Below, piece by piece: positions 55,296 to 63,282 of a DNA stretch of 64,000 nt. The stretch's first letter is position 1, and each line of letters opens with the position of its first letter. The notes below the pieces were generated by a model. That model was not told the DNA's origin. It worked only from the letters and a program-made list of their open reading frames with translations, and did no database searches. Both the position numbers and the translations under genes were made by a program. Source of the stretch: Natrinema hispanicum (GTDB lineage: Archaea > Halobacteriota > Halobacteria > Halobacteriales > Natrialbaceae); contig NZ_SHMP01000004.1 of assembly GCF_004217335.1 (NCBI RefSeq), positions 62,001 through 126,000 of the forward strand, read 5' to 3'.

Positions 55296-55481
55296 ACTCT
55301 CATGCACCACTGGATCACCGTTACGCGTCAACTTCCTAAAGAGACGTGGTTCCTCGCGTTGGCGTCGCGAATCCGACAGGCAACGCTACTCGGAAGCGCA
55401 CTCGGAACCTGAAAAACGGCTAGCGGCTACCGGCGCACCGGCTGAGCGGATCGCAGTTCGCGAGCGCAATAACAGCCCGTC

Positions 55482-56510
55482 TCAGTCGCCTTCGGCCGAC
55501 GAGTGTTCGTTGGCCTGCTGGCGCAGTTCGGGCGCGATTCCGGGAACGTCTTGGGGCTCGACTGCGCCCTCGGCCTCGAGTTCTGCGATCGATTTCGGGA
55601 ACTCACGCAGGCTCATGTGGATCGCGATGCCAGCCTGTGCCCCCTGTCCCATCGCGACGGGGACCTGGTTGTGCCCCGGCGTCAGATCGCCGACGGCATA
55701 CAGGCCATCGATCGACGTCCGGCCATGATCGTCGACGGCGACCGTGCCGTCGTCGTTCAACTCTGCGCCCAGCGACGTCGCCAGCTCGTTGTGGTACTCC
55801 GAGCCGTACATCGCGAAGCCGCCTTTGTACTCGCGAACGGAGCCGTCCTCGAACTCGATCGCCTCGAGCCAGCCATCGTCGCCGTTTTGGATCCCAGTGA
55901 TCTCCGCCTCGATGATATCGATGGGATGGCCCTCGAGTTGGGTGGCCCGCTCCTCGCTCCAGGTGGGCTCGTCGCCGCGCAACAGGATGTCGACATCGTC
56001 GGTGTAGTTGAGCATGATCATCGCGACGATGGCAGCGCTGTCGTCGTGGCCCATCACGTACACCGGCTCGTCGACGAACATGTACGCATCGCAGTGCAGA
56101 CAGTAGTGGAGGCCGCGACCGGTCCGGGGCAACGGCGGGTCGGGCCGGCCGTCCGAAAAGCCGGTCGCAAGCACGACGGCCTCAGCGGTGACGGTTTCGT
56201 CGCCCGTCTCGAGTTCGAACGTGCCGTCATCGCGGCGGTCGATTTCGGTAACGAACTCCGTCCGGTAGTCCGCGCCGTAGGATTCGATCTGCTCGACGGC
56301 GGTCTGGAGGAACTCGTTGCCCGATACCGATTCGGGGACGCCGATGACGTTGTGGGTCTCTTGCATCATCGCGGCACGGCCGCCACCGCGGTCGAAGACG
56401 GCAGTTTCATGTCCGAGTCGCGTCGTATACAGCGCGCTCGTCAGGCCGGCCGGGCCGCCGCCGACGACCGCAACCTCGTAGTCGTGGGATGTGGATGGAT
56501 CAGTAGACAT
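55482..56510 (-). CDS. Thioredoxin-reductase-like FAD/NAD(P) oxidoreductase
   Basis: A 342-aa flavoprotein. FAD-binding motif VAVVGGGPAGLTSALYT, NAD(P) region VYVMGHDDSAAIVAM and C-terminal GLYAVGDLTPGHNQVPVAMGQGA are those of thioredoxin reductases. The redox-active site reads CLHC instead of CATC, so disulphide chemistry is possible. The NADP-binding HRR motif is not clear. It may reduce the thioredoxin at 58936 or another disulphide protein. The start at 56510 is the ATG nearest the FAD loop. Confidence 0.88.
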   Translation of the reverse strand: MSTDPSTSHDYEVAVVGGGPAGLTSALYTTRLGHETAVFDRGGGRAAMMQETHNVIGVPESVSGNEFLQTAVEQIESYGADYRTEFVTEIDRRDDGTFELETGDETVTAEAVVLATGFSDGRPDPPLPRTGRGLHYCLHCDAYMFVDEPVYVMGHDDSAAIVAMIMLNYTDDVDILLRGDEPTWSEERATQLEGHPIDIIEAEITGIQNGDDGWLEAIEFEDGSVREYKGGFAMYGSEYHNELATSLGAELNDDGTVAVDDHGRTSIDGLYAVGDLTPGHNQVPVAMGQGAQAGIAIHMSLREFPKSIAELEAEGAVEPQDVPGIAPELRQQANEHSSAEGD

Positions 56511-56643
56511 CGGATTACCTTCTGTCACCCCGTTACCAGTGGGTGATTATAAACACAAGCCAACGCGTTCGTCACCGGGTTACCGGCTGGTAACCGCCTG
56601 TGGCGGCTGGTATCAGAAACCAGTTCTCACACCAAACTGTAGG

Positions 56644-57156
56644 CTACTGCTCTTCCTGTTGAAATTCTGGTTGATATGTGACGATTCCATCCACGTTGGC
56701 TACCGCTCCTTCGTGTAACGGTTTGACCATGAACCCTTCGTCAGCACCATACTCATTACCGAGTCCATACTCGCTTGCCCGTTCAAAGCCAAAGCGAGAA
56801 TAGTACTCGGGATCGCCTAACACGACCACCGCATCGGCACCGGCCTCACGACACTTCTCTACCCCGTGCTGAATCAGTGATGAGCCGACGCCCTCGTTTT
56901 GATTTTCCGGTCGGACACCGACCGGTGCGAGCCCAACCAGTTCGACGTTCTCTCCCTGATCGGCTACGGTCGTCGGAGAAAACAGGATGTGGCCCACAAT
57001 TTGGTTGTCTGCGACTGCTACAAGCGAGACCACAGCCTTGTCAGCATCGTGTAATCGCTGCACAATGCGTGACTCGTCGAGCCGTCCGTCGAATGCACGT
57101 CGATGCACTTCAGAGACGGCAGCAGCATCACTCGCAGTGAAGGGTCGTATTTCCAT
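56644..57156 (-). CDS. GNAT N-acetyltransferase
   Basis: A 170-aa acetyltransferase of the YhbS type. It opens MEIRPFTASDAAAVSEVHRRAF, has the acetyl-CoA loop VRPENQNEGVGSSLIQHG, and VVVLGDPEYYSRFGFERA in the binding part. The substrate is unknown. Its base composition is a little lower in GC than the neighbours. It precedes the reductase gene on the same strand by about 130 bp and is likely an independent gene. Confidence 0.88.
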   Translation of the reverse strand: MEIRPFTASDAAAVSEVHRRAFDGRLDESRIVQRLHDADKAVVSLVAVADNQIVGHILFSPTTVADQGENVELVGLAPVGVRPENQNEGVGSSLIQHGVEKCREAGADAVVVLGDPEYYSRFGFERASEYGLGNEYGADEGFMVKPLHEGAVANVDGIVTYQPEFQQEEQ

Positions 57157-57591
57157 AACTAATTCTCTGACAGTAGAGAGCGACTCTGTGCCACAAGACG
57201 TGATCGGTTTCACTCACTCTTGTGGTATCCTGATCACTACCCTTCCATTCTGCCCCGCGATTTTGGTGTGGTGACTGTACGCCCTGTATTGAGCATCGTT
57301 TTGCCGACAGCACCAATAGCTGATAGAAGTGCCCACAGTTGATTCATATGTCTACTTATCGGCCAATTCACTGTGCAATAGTTGTAGTCAATCCCACGAG
57401 ACGAATCCACGATACCGTTGTCAGTGGCACACACAGCAAACAGCACGTAGCAGTAGCGTCACCGGTTCTCGAGAGTGGTCTCGATACGTAATCGAAGCGA
57501 TGGCCGACTGGGGGACGGACTACCTGACGGCTGCGGCAGATGAAGAACGTTCGATCGCGTAGCCGGACTGGCGATCGGTTGATGTCCGGGC
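57157..57591. other. Intergenic region with a possible coding remnant
   Basis: About 430 bp. On the plus strand a frame ending at 57562 encodes SREWSRYVIEAMADWGTDYL with haloarchaeal-looking acidic C-terminal residues, but there is no convincing start and the upstream part is low quality. It may be the 3' end of a decayed gene. Otherwise AT-rich spacer. Confidence 0.35.
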
Positions 57592-58152
57592 TTACTCGAG
57601 GGTCGCGACCAACAGGAACGTTTCCGGTCGGACGGCCTCGTGCTCGATGGCAAAGCCGTGTTCGCGAAGTGCCGTTGTAGCGTCGTCGGCAGTGTAGCGT
57701 TCGTCGACTGGCGGCCCGTGCTCGCCGGTGCCGGTCCCAGCCCAGTCGAGGATGACGAGGCGGCCGCCCGGCGTGAGGACGCGGCGGATCTCCTCGAGGG
57801 AGTCGTCACTTGCGAACTCGTGGTAGGTCATCGTCGAGAACGCGGCGTCGATGGAGTCAGTCTCGAAGGGCAACTCGCCCACGCCGGTCGTGACGAGATC
57901 GACGTTCTCGGGAGTGCCTTTATCCCGATAGTAGTCGTGCATCTCTTCTTGGAGGTCGACCGCGTACACGTCGCCCGCGTGTGGGGCGACAACGTCGGTG
58001 TAGAATCCGGTACCGCTGCCGAGGTCGGCGACGGTGTCGGTCGCGGCAGGCTCGAGCGCCCACAGCAGCTCTTCGGCCGAGAGGAATCGATACCGCCGGT
58101 CGGCCTGCTCTAGCTTGTCGGCTCGCGAGGAGTCAAACGTATGATGTCCCAT
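57592..58152 (-). CDS. Class I SAM-dependent methyltransferase
   Basis: A 186-aa protein. Motif I VADLGSGTGFYTDVVAPHAG, AVDLQEEM, VGELPFETDSIDAAF and IRRVLTPGGRLVILDW identify the Methyltransf_11 fold. It begins MGHHTFDSS. It is smaller than most. The substrate is unknown. It faces the TrmB-like regulator divergently with about 230 bp between starts. Confidence 0.88.
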   Translation of the reverse strand: MGHHTFDSSRADKLEQADRRYRFLSAEELLWALEPAATDTVADLGSGTGFYTDVVAPHAGDVYAVDLQEEMHDYYRDKGTPENVDLVTTGVGELPFETDSIDAAFSTMTYHEFASDDSLEEIRRVLTPGGRLVILDWAGTGTGEHGPPVDERYTADDATTALREHGFAIEHEAVRPETFLLVATLE

Positions 58153-58351
58153 TCGTGTGAGATATTGGGGTGTCCAAGAAAAATCTTTTCGACACCGACG
58201 CTCGCTCGCTTCGAAACGAGAGCACACGGTTGCAACGGAATCGAACGCCGACAGACTATCTTCTACTGATAGTCTCGCTCAGGTGGGTGTCACTGCCACT
58301 GGCGTCTCATGTCGATAAGATGAGTGCAGTATTGTGGCCTCTATGAACAAC

Positions 58352-58358
58352 CTTATTG
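58352..58358 (+). promoter_or_regulatory. TATA-like box of the TrmB-like regulator
   Basis: CTTATTG is centred about 30 nt before ATG 58385, in line with leaderless transcripts. Confidence 0.4.
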
Positions 58359-58384
58359 GTGACTAGGTCGTACTGTCGACTACG

Positions 58385-58798
58385 ATGACCGATTCGGTGA
58401 GCGAATACTTAGACAGCGAACTGCAGTGCATCGACCTCCTCGAGTGTGCTCACGGGCTCAAAGAGCTCGATCGAACAGTGTTCAGGCTGCTGGTAACTGC
58501 GGACGAGCCGCTGACGGTCGACGACGTCGCTGACGGCATCGGTCGTGATCGGTCGACCGCCTATCGGTCAATTTCTCGGCTGCTCGACACTGGTTTCGTA
58601 ACCAAAGAACAGCGGAACTACGAGAGCGGCGGCTACTACTACGTCTATCAGGTGCGGGAGTCGGACGCGCTCGCAGCCGACATGCAACGACTCCTCAACG
58701 ACTGGTACGCCCGCATGGGCATTCTGATCCAGGAGTTCGAGGATACCTTCGATTCGGCCCCTGACGATGGGCGCGCGCCGGTCCAACGCGACGAGTAA
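58385..58798 (+). CDS. TrmB-like winged-helix transcriptional regulator
   Basis: A 137-aa protein. Residues about 25-80 form a winged helix (LKELDRTVFRLLVTADEPLTVDDVADGIGRDRSTAYRSI, cut here) with a RSTAYRSISRL recognition helix. A short helical tail follows for dimerisation. It lacks the sugar-binding domain of full TrmB. Similar small regulators control redox and sulphur genes in haloarchaea; the thioredoxin gene next to it on the same strand is a likely target. Confidence 0.88.
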   Translation: MTDSVSEYLDSELQCIDLLECAHGLKELDRTVFRLLVTADEPLTVDDVADGIGRDRSTAYRSISRLLDTGFVTKEQRNYESGGYYYVYQVRESDALAADMQRLLNDWYARMGILIQEFEDTFDSAPDDGRAPVQRDE

Positions 58799-58935
58799 AT
58801 CGATCACACTCTCGGTCATCGCCGGCCCGCTTCGGATCGATGATGGCTGCCGCTTGTCGACGGCGAGCAGCAACGTGCGCTGTATTGGGCCTATCATACA
58901 AAACAACTAAGACGATGTATCCCGTACCGGCGGAT

Positions 58936-59355
58936 ATGACCGACGATCAGACGCTCGAGGAGATTCGGCAACGAAAACTCGAGGAGCTTCGCGACCGCGC
59001 GGCAGGCGAGGAGCCCGCGGACTCGACACAGGGGAGTCCGACGGAGCCGATTTCGATCCACGGCGCGGCCGAGCTCGACGACACTGTCGCGGAACACGAC
59101 GTCGTCCTCGTCGACTTCTATGCCGACTGGTGTGGTCCGTGTCAGATGCTCGAGCCGGTCGTCGAGACGATCGCCGCCGAGACCGATGCAGCCGTCGCGA
59201 AGGTCGATATCGACGCCAACCAGCAACTCGCCGCGGAGTACGGCGTCCGTGGTGTCCCGACGCTCGTGCTGTTTTCGGACGGCCAGCCTGCCGAACAGCT
59301 CGTCGGCATGCAACAGGAAGCCCAGCTTCGCAGCCTCGTTGGGAAGTATACCTGA
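58936..59355 (+). CDS. trxA: Thioredoxin
   Basis: A 139-aa protein. The active site is DFYADWCGPCQML and the cis-proline lies in VRGVPTLVLF. A ~45-aa acidic N-terminal extension (residues 1-35 with DQTLEEIRQRKLEELRDR) precedes the fold; it is common in haloarchaea. The protein reduces protein disulphides. The ATG at 58936 is preferred over 58915. It is downstream of a TrmB-like regulator and near a thioredoxin-reductase-like gene, which could be its electron donor. Confidence 0.92.
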   Translation: MTDDQTLEEIRQRKLEELRDRAAGEEPADSTQGSPTEPISIHGAAELDDTVAEHDVVLVDFYADWCGPCQMLEPVVETIAAETDAAVAKVDIDANQQLAAEYGVRGVPTLVLFSDGQPAEQLVGMQQEAQLRSLVGKYT

Positions 59356-59455
59356 TCGAGCGGGGCTGTCCGCCGATCCCCGACCCTGCCCTCCGTAGTC
59401 GCTGCGTCAGCAAATCACCACAACACATTTCTTTTCACTCGACAGAACGCCGACC

Positions 59456-59689
59456 ATGGACTCGGACGCCGCCTCTCGAGGGTCACTCTGGGGGCTTGCG
59501 ACGCTGGCGAGTTTCTGCTGTGTCGGTTCCGGAACCGTCGCTGTCGCCGGCGGGACCGCCGTTGCTGGTGGGGCCGCCGTCGGTGGTCTGAGTAGCGGGA
59601 TCGTCCAGCTGGCAGTCTCGATCGTTACCCTCGGCCTCATCGGGGTGGTCGTTCGCTGGCGCGCCGACTGTTCGAACTGCGAGGCGTGA
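59456..59689 (+). CDS. Small two-helix membrane protein, Cys-containing
   Basis: A 77-aa protein with two hydrophobic segments separated by a Gly/Ala-rich stretch. FCCVGSG in the first helix and a C-terminal CSNCEA give two Cys pairs, recalling mercury or metal transport-like (MerT-type) small membrane proteins. It may be a metal or thiol carrier. It lies 100 bp after thioredoxin on the same strand. Function is unproven. Confidence 0.65.
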   Translation: MDSDAASRGSLWGLATLASFCCVGSGTVAVAGGTAVAGGAAVGGLSSGIVQLAVSIVTLGLIGVVVRWRADCSNCEA

Positions 59690-59756
59690 GCCGCGATCGT
59701 GAGACGCGCCTCGAGCGAGAGACGACAGTGCTGGGACGGCGGTCTACCCGGCCGTC

Positions 59757-60617
59757 TCAAACGAACCCAGCGAGGGGCTCGAACTGGACCGCCGCGACGA
59801 GCACGGCGAGAAAGACGTACGATCCCCGAATGAGTAGCATGGTCGCGAGTTCGGGGCCGGCCTGTCGCGCGATGACCGCAACGGCTGCGAACGCAAGCGC
59901 CGCGAGCAACGCTGTAACGGGAAAGAGCCGTCCGATGGCGAGCCCGATGACGGCCACCAGAGCCACGGCCATCAGCCCGTAGGCGACGTCGTAGGCACGA
60001 TCGGGGCCGACCGCGACCGCGACGGTTCGTTTCTGGATCGAACGATCGTAGGCATAGTCCTGCGCGTCGTCGATCACCTTGATGCCCGAAAGAAGGACGA
60101 GGAAGACGACGGCGAACGCGAGCGCGACAGGCGAAATCGTCGTCGCCTGCACGTAGTACCCGCCGAGCAGCGAGAGGGCGATCCCGAGCGGGTAGCCGGT
60201 CGTCGCCGTCACGGGGTTCGTATCCAGTTGTGGCGCGTGGTGGTAGGCGATCACCCACGTCGGAGCGACGAGCGCGACCGCGACGGCGTCGACGAGCACG
60301 GCGAGGGCGATACAACACAGCGCGACCGTCGCCGTCGACAGTCCGAGTGCGAGCTGACAGCCCCGTTCGGTCAACGGATGCTCGTCGTCCTCGCCTCGAA
60401 CGTAGAAGTCGACGTAGCCGTCCTTGACGTGGGCCGTGTAGACCGCTGCAAACATCGCGACGACGTGGACCGCTGCGAGAAGCGGCGCGACGGTGCCGGC
60501 GAGGATCGCTCCAAATAGTGACGCGGCCAGCGGCGGCGTCATGAAGACGGGATGTACCTGCGACCAGAGCGCTCGAGCCGTCGTGCCCATCCCCGTCCCG
60601 TCCCTCGCGATGGCCAT
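59757..60617 (-). CDS. UbiA prenyltransferase family protein
   Basis: A 286-aa protein with eight or nine hydrophobic helices. The acidic motifs of UbiA are partly visible: KDGYVDFYVRGEDD in the first cytosolic loop and KVIDDAQDYAYDRSIQKRT (with the DDxxD type) in the second. The family joins a prenyl chain to an aromatic acid, quinone, heme or lipid headgroup. The first motif is less conserved, so it may be a distant group. The ATG at 60617 is the start, with a TATA-like box 26 nt upstream. It is divergent from the ThDP enzyme. Confidence 0.82.
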   Translation of the reverse strand: MAIARDGTGMGTTARALWSQVHPVFMTPPLAASLFGAILAGTVAPLLAAVHVVAMFAAVYTAHVKDGYVDFYVRGEDDEHPLTERGCQLALGLSTATVALCCIALAVLVDAVAVALVAPTWVIAYHHAPQLDTNPVTATTGYPLGIALSLLGGYYVQATTISPVALAFAVVFLVLLSGIKVIDDAQDYAYDRSIQKRTVAVAVGPDRAYDVAYGLMAVALVAVIGLAIGRLFPVTALLAALAFAAVAVIARQAGPELATMLLIRGSYVFLAVLVAAVQFEPLAGFV

Positions 60618-60640
60618 ACTCGAGCGACAACGAACTGTCG

Positions 60641-60647
60641 TATAATA
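60641..60647 (-). promoter_or_regulatory. TATA-like box of the UbiA gene
   Basis: On the minus strand GTATTATA lies about 27 nt before the ATG at 60617. Confidence 0.45.
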
Positions 60648-60726
60648 CCCAGGCCGGGCCCGCACGTACTGGAACCGATCAGCCGAAACGCATAGCTTGA
60701 TGTGAACTGCCGTGCCACGGAACGGC

Positions 60727-62415
60727 ATGACGGACGGCTACACGGGCGCAGACCTCGTCACCGATGCCCTCGAGTCCTACGGCGTCGACTACGTCTTCGG
60801 CAACCCGGGAACGACTGAACTCCCGATCGTGAACGCGATCGCCGAGAGCGACCTCGAGTACCGGCTTGGCCTTCACGAGGACATCGCGGTGGGGATGGCC
60901 GGCGGCTATGCCCAGCGGCGGCGATACCACGCCCATCACGACGAGTCGGTCACGCCCGTCGGCGTGGCGAACCTCCACATCGCGCCTGGGCTGGCCCACG
61001 GGCTGGGCAACCTCTATGCGGCCAAGGTCGCCGGTGCGCCGCTGGTGGTAACCGCGGGCAACCACAGCACCGACTTCCGCCACGAGGAGCCGATCCTCTC
61101 GGGCCGATTGGCCGACATGGCTCGGCAGTTCTGCAAGTGGTCAGACGAAGTCCTCGACGTCGCGGCGCTCCCGACGATGCTCCGGCGGGCGTTCCGGGTG
61201 GCGATGACGCCGCCGACAGGGCCGGTCTTCCTCGCATTGCCACTGGACGTGACGATGGCCGACACCGACGCCGAGCCCGAACGACTCGGCCCGATTCCGA
61301 ACGCCGGTCGGGGCGATCCGGTACAGCTCGAGCGCGCCGCCGACCTGCTCACTGACGCTGACGAGCCGGTGCTGGTCGTCGGCGATGGCGTTGCCCGGTC
61401 GGGTGCCGACGCCGTCGCCGCGGCGGTCGATCTCGCTGAGGCGACGGGAGCGCGCGTCCACGGCGAGATCCTCTCGTGTGAGGCCGACTTCCCGACTGCC
61501 CACGAGCAGTGGGTCTCGTATCTGCCGACCAGCGAGGACCACACCGCGACATTGCTCGACACCGATACGATCTGCTTTGCCGGCGTCTCGACGAACACGA
61601 CGCTCACGCGCCACGAAAAGGTGCTGGTCGACCCCGACACGACCTGCATCCACGTTAGCGACGACGCCTGGCAGGTCGGCAAGAACCAGCCCGCCGATGC
61701 GGCCGTGGTCGGCGACCCCGGACTCGTCCTGCAGGACCTCGCCGAGCGTGTCGAGGGACGACTCTCGGATGCTGTCGTGGCCGAGCGACTCGAGATGGTC
61801 GCCGATGTCACGGAGCTGGCCGAGGCCAAGATGGCTGGCTTCGGCGAGGGTGACGGCGACGACCCGCGCGCTTCGAAGGCACAACTAGTCGACGCTCTGG
61901 AACGCGTCGCGGGCGACGCCGCCGTCGTCGACGAGGGCGTCACCTCGAAGTACGTTATGCTCAACCGGTGGGACCTCGAGCCCGAACAGTACATCTCGAA
62001 CAAAGGCGGTGGGCTCGGCTACGGGCTCCCGGCGACGGTCGGCGCTGCCGTCGCGGAAGCACAACGGGACGATCCCCGTAACGTGGTCGGCTTTATCGGC
62101 GACGGCTCCTACCAGTATTATCCCCACTCGATCTACAGCGCCGCCCGCTACGACCTCGATCTGACGGTCGTCATCTCGGATAACCGCAACTACCGCATCC
62201 TCAAGGACAACACGCTCAAGCTCATGGGTGGCACCGAGGACGACTACGAGTTCGTCGGCATGGACTTCGAACCAGCGGTTGACCTCGTGGCAAACGCCGA
62301 GAGCCACGGCGCACGCGCCGACCGCGTCGAGACGCCTGACGAGATCGAGGGTGCACTCGAGAACGCGTTAGCCCACGACGGGCCGGACGTACTCGACGTG
62401 TTGGTCCACGATTGA
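60727..62415 (+). CDS. Thiamine-diphosphate enzyme of the acetolactate synthase/benzoylformate decarboxylase group
   Basis: A 562-aa protein. It has GNPGTTELPIVNA in the N-terminal pyrimidine-binding domain, the catalytic glutamate in GLHEDIAVGMAGGYA, and the ThDP/Mg motif GDGSYQYYPHS ... SDNRNYRIL with the GDG...N pattern. The sequence best fits 2-oxo acid decarboxylase or benzoylformate-decarboxylase type, rather than true acetolactate synthase, and no small regulatory subunit is near. The substrate is unknown. The ATG at 60727 starts the protein within the promoter region shared with UbiA. Confidence 0.9.
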   Translation: MTDGYTGADLVTDALESYGVDYVFGNPGTTELPIVNAIAESDLEYRLGLHEDIAVGMAGGYAQRRRYHAHHDESVTPVGVANLHIAPGLAHGLGNLYAAKVAGAPLVVTAGNHSTDFRHEEPILSGRLADMARQFCKWSDEVLDVAALPTMLRRAFRVAMTPPTGPVFLALPLDVTMADTDAEPERLGPIPNAGRGDPVQLERAADLLTDADEPVLVVGDGVARSGADAVAAAVDLAEATGARVHGEILSCEADFPTAHEQWVSYLPTSEDHTATLLDTDTICFAGVSTNTTLTRHEKVLVDPDTTCIHVSDDAWQVGKNQPADAAVVGDPGLVLQDLAERVEGRLSDAVVAERLEMVADVTELAEAKMAGFGEGDGDDPRASKAQLVDALERVAGDAAVVDEGVTSKYVMLNRWDLEPEQYISNKGGGLGYGLPATVGAAVAEAQRDDPRNVVGFIGDGSYQYYPHSIYSAARYDLDLTVVISDNRNYRILKDNTLKLMGGTEDDYEFVGMDFEPAVDLVANAESHGARADRVETPDEIEGALENALAHDGPDVLDVLVHD

Positions 62416-62622
62416 TGCAGTCTGGAGTGTGTCATAGAACGACTATCGCGGTATTTATTTCGACCCAATCGGGGTGAACTATCCATTCACTACACCTGCA
62501 GACTGACCGCCGAATAGTCTGCCAGTTGTAAGAGGATTTTCAATACTTGTACTAAATACAGGGTTCGGATTCACCACAAGTTAGAAGTCGGAAACTAGTT
62601 CTTTATTTGTCAGTTGCGAGGT

Positions 62623-63003
62623 TTATGAAGTGTTGTTTCGATTAGGCCATACCCAGATAAAGAAATAAACTACGACGATAGTAATGAGTGGGGAGGTACC
62701 AATGAAGAGAGCGATCATGAAAGCAGGCGGATAAAGGAATAATCCCGGTGGTGGAACGTCTTTGTATTTATTGAGTATGTCGAAAACGACAGCAGGAACA
62801 GCGAGAACAGTTGTAGGCAAAACAAACAAGACGACAAATGTCTCCAACGCCCATTCTGGAGTATTAGTAAAAAAAGTGGCACCTGACAAAAACAAAGCAC
62901 TGACGCCAGACAGTGTCGGTAAATACCACCATTTGTCAGTGCGAGCAGCGATGGATTCGAGAGTTTGGAGAACCGGCCCAGGCGAGTAGTTTTCGGAGAC
63001 CAT
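62623..63003 (-). CDS. Hypothetical membrane protein, 126 aa
   Basis: A protein with about four hydrophobic segments (TLSGVSALFLSGATFF, ETFVVLFVLPTTVLAVPAVVF, PPAFMIALFIGTSPLITIVVVYFFI in parts). The gene is markedly AT-rich and its product lacks the acidic bias of neighbours, apart from a basic tail. It may be recently acquired DNA. No family recognised. It is flanked by AT-rich spacers, 200-280 bp long. Confidence 0.6.
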   Translation of the reverse strand: MVSENYSPGPVLQTLESIAARTDKWWYLPTLSGVSALFLSGATFFTNTPEWALETFVVLFVLPTTVLAVPAVVFDILNKYKDVPPPGLFLYPPAFMIALFIGTSPLITIVVVYFFIWVWPNRNNTS

Positions 63004-63208
63004 AGTTTCTGTTTCCAGTTAATTTTCAAATATTTTCTGCACACGAAGTCTGGTACCGTGCTGACCTCATCCTTATATCTCGCATATCATTCCTACCAAA
63101 AACTGGATGGATAACTACTCTTTTCGGTATGTATGTTCACTGTACTTACCGTTGTTGGGTAGTCTCAGGGAGAGTGTACGAACTATTCTATGACACTCTC
63201 CCAGTCTG

Positions 63209-63272
63209 CGGTACCGATTTCCCGGTGCACCCGTGGGACGGGTCGCGGTTCCACCGGCACTGACTGACAGGG
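63209..63272 (+). repeat. Dispersed intergenic repeat, copy D
   Basis: A copy of the ~64-bp element with TTCCCGG, GACGGGTCGCGGTT and the exact ACCGGCACTGACTGACAG right end. It lies 10 bp after the stop of trkH, which is on the minus strand; the left end is truncated or diverged (no CTGTCAC). Confidence 0.72.
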
Positions 63273-63282
63273 GTTCGTCTGA

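Noticed and set aside
57329..57562. 77-codon plus-strand frame
   Set aside because: Only the last ~35 residues look coding and there is no plausible start; listed as a possible remnant in the spacer.
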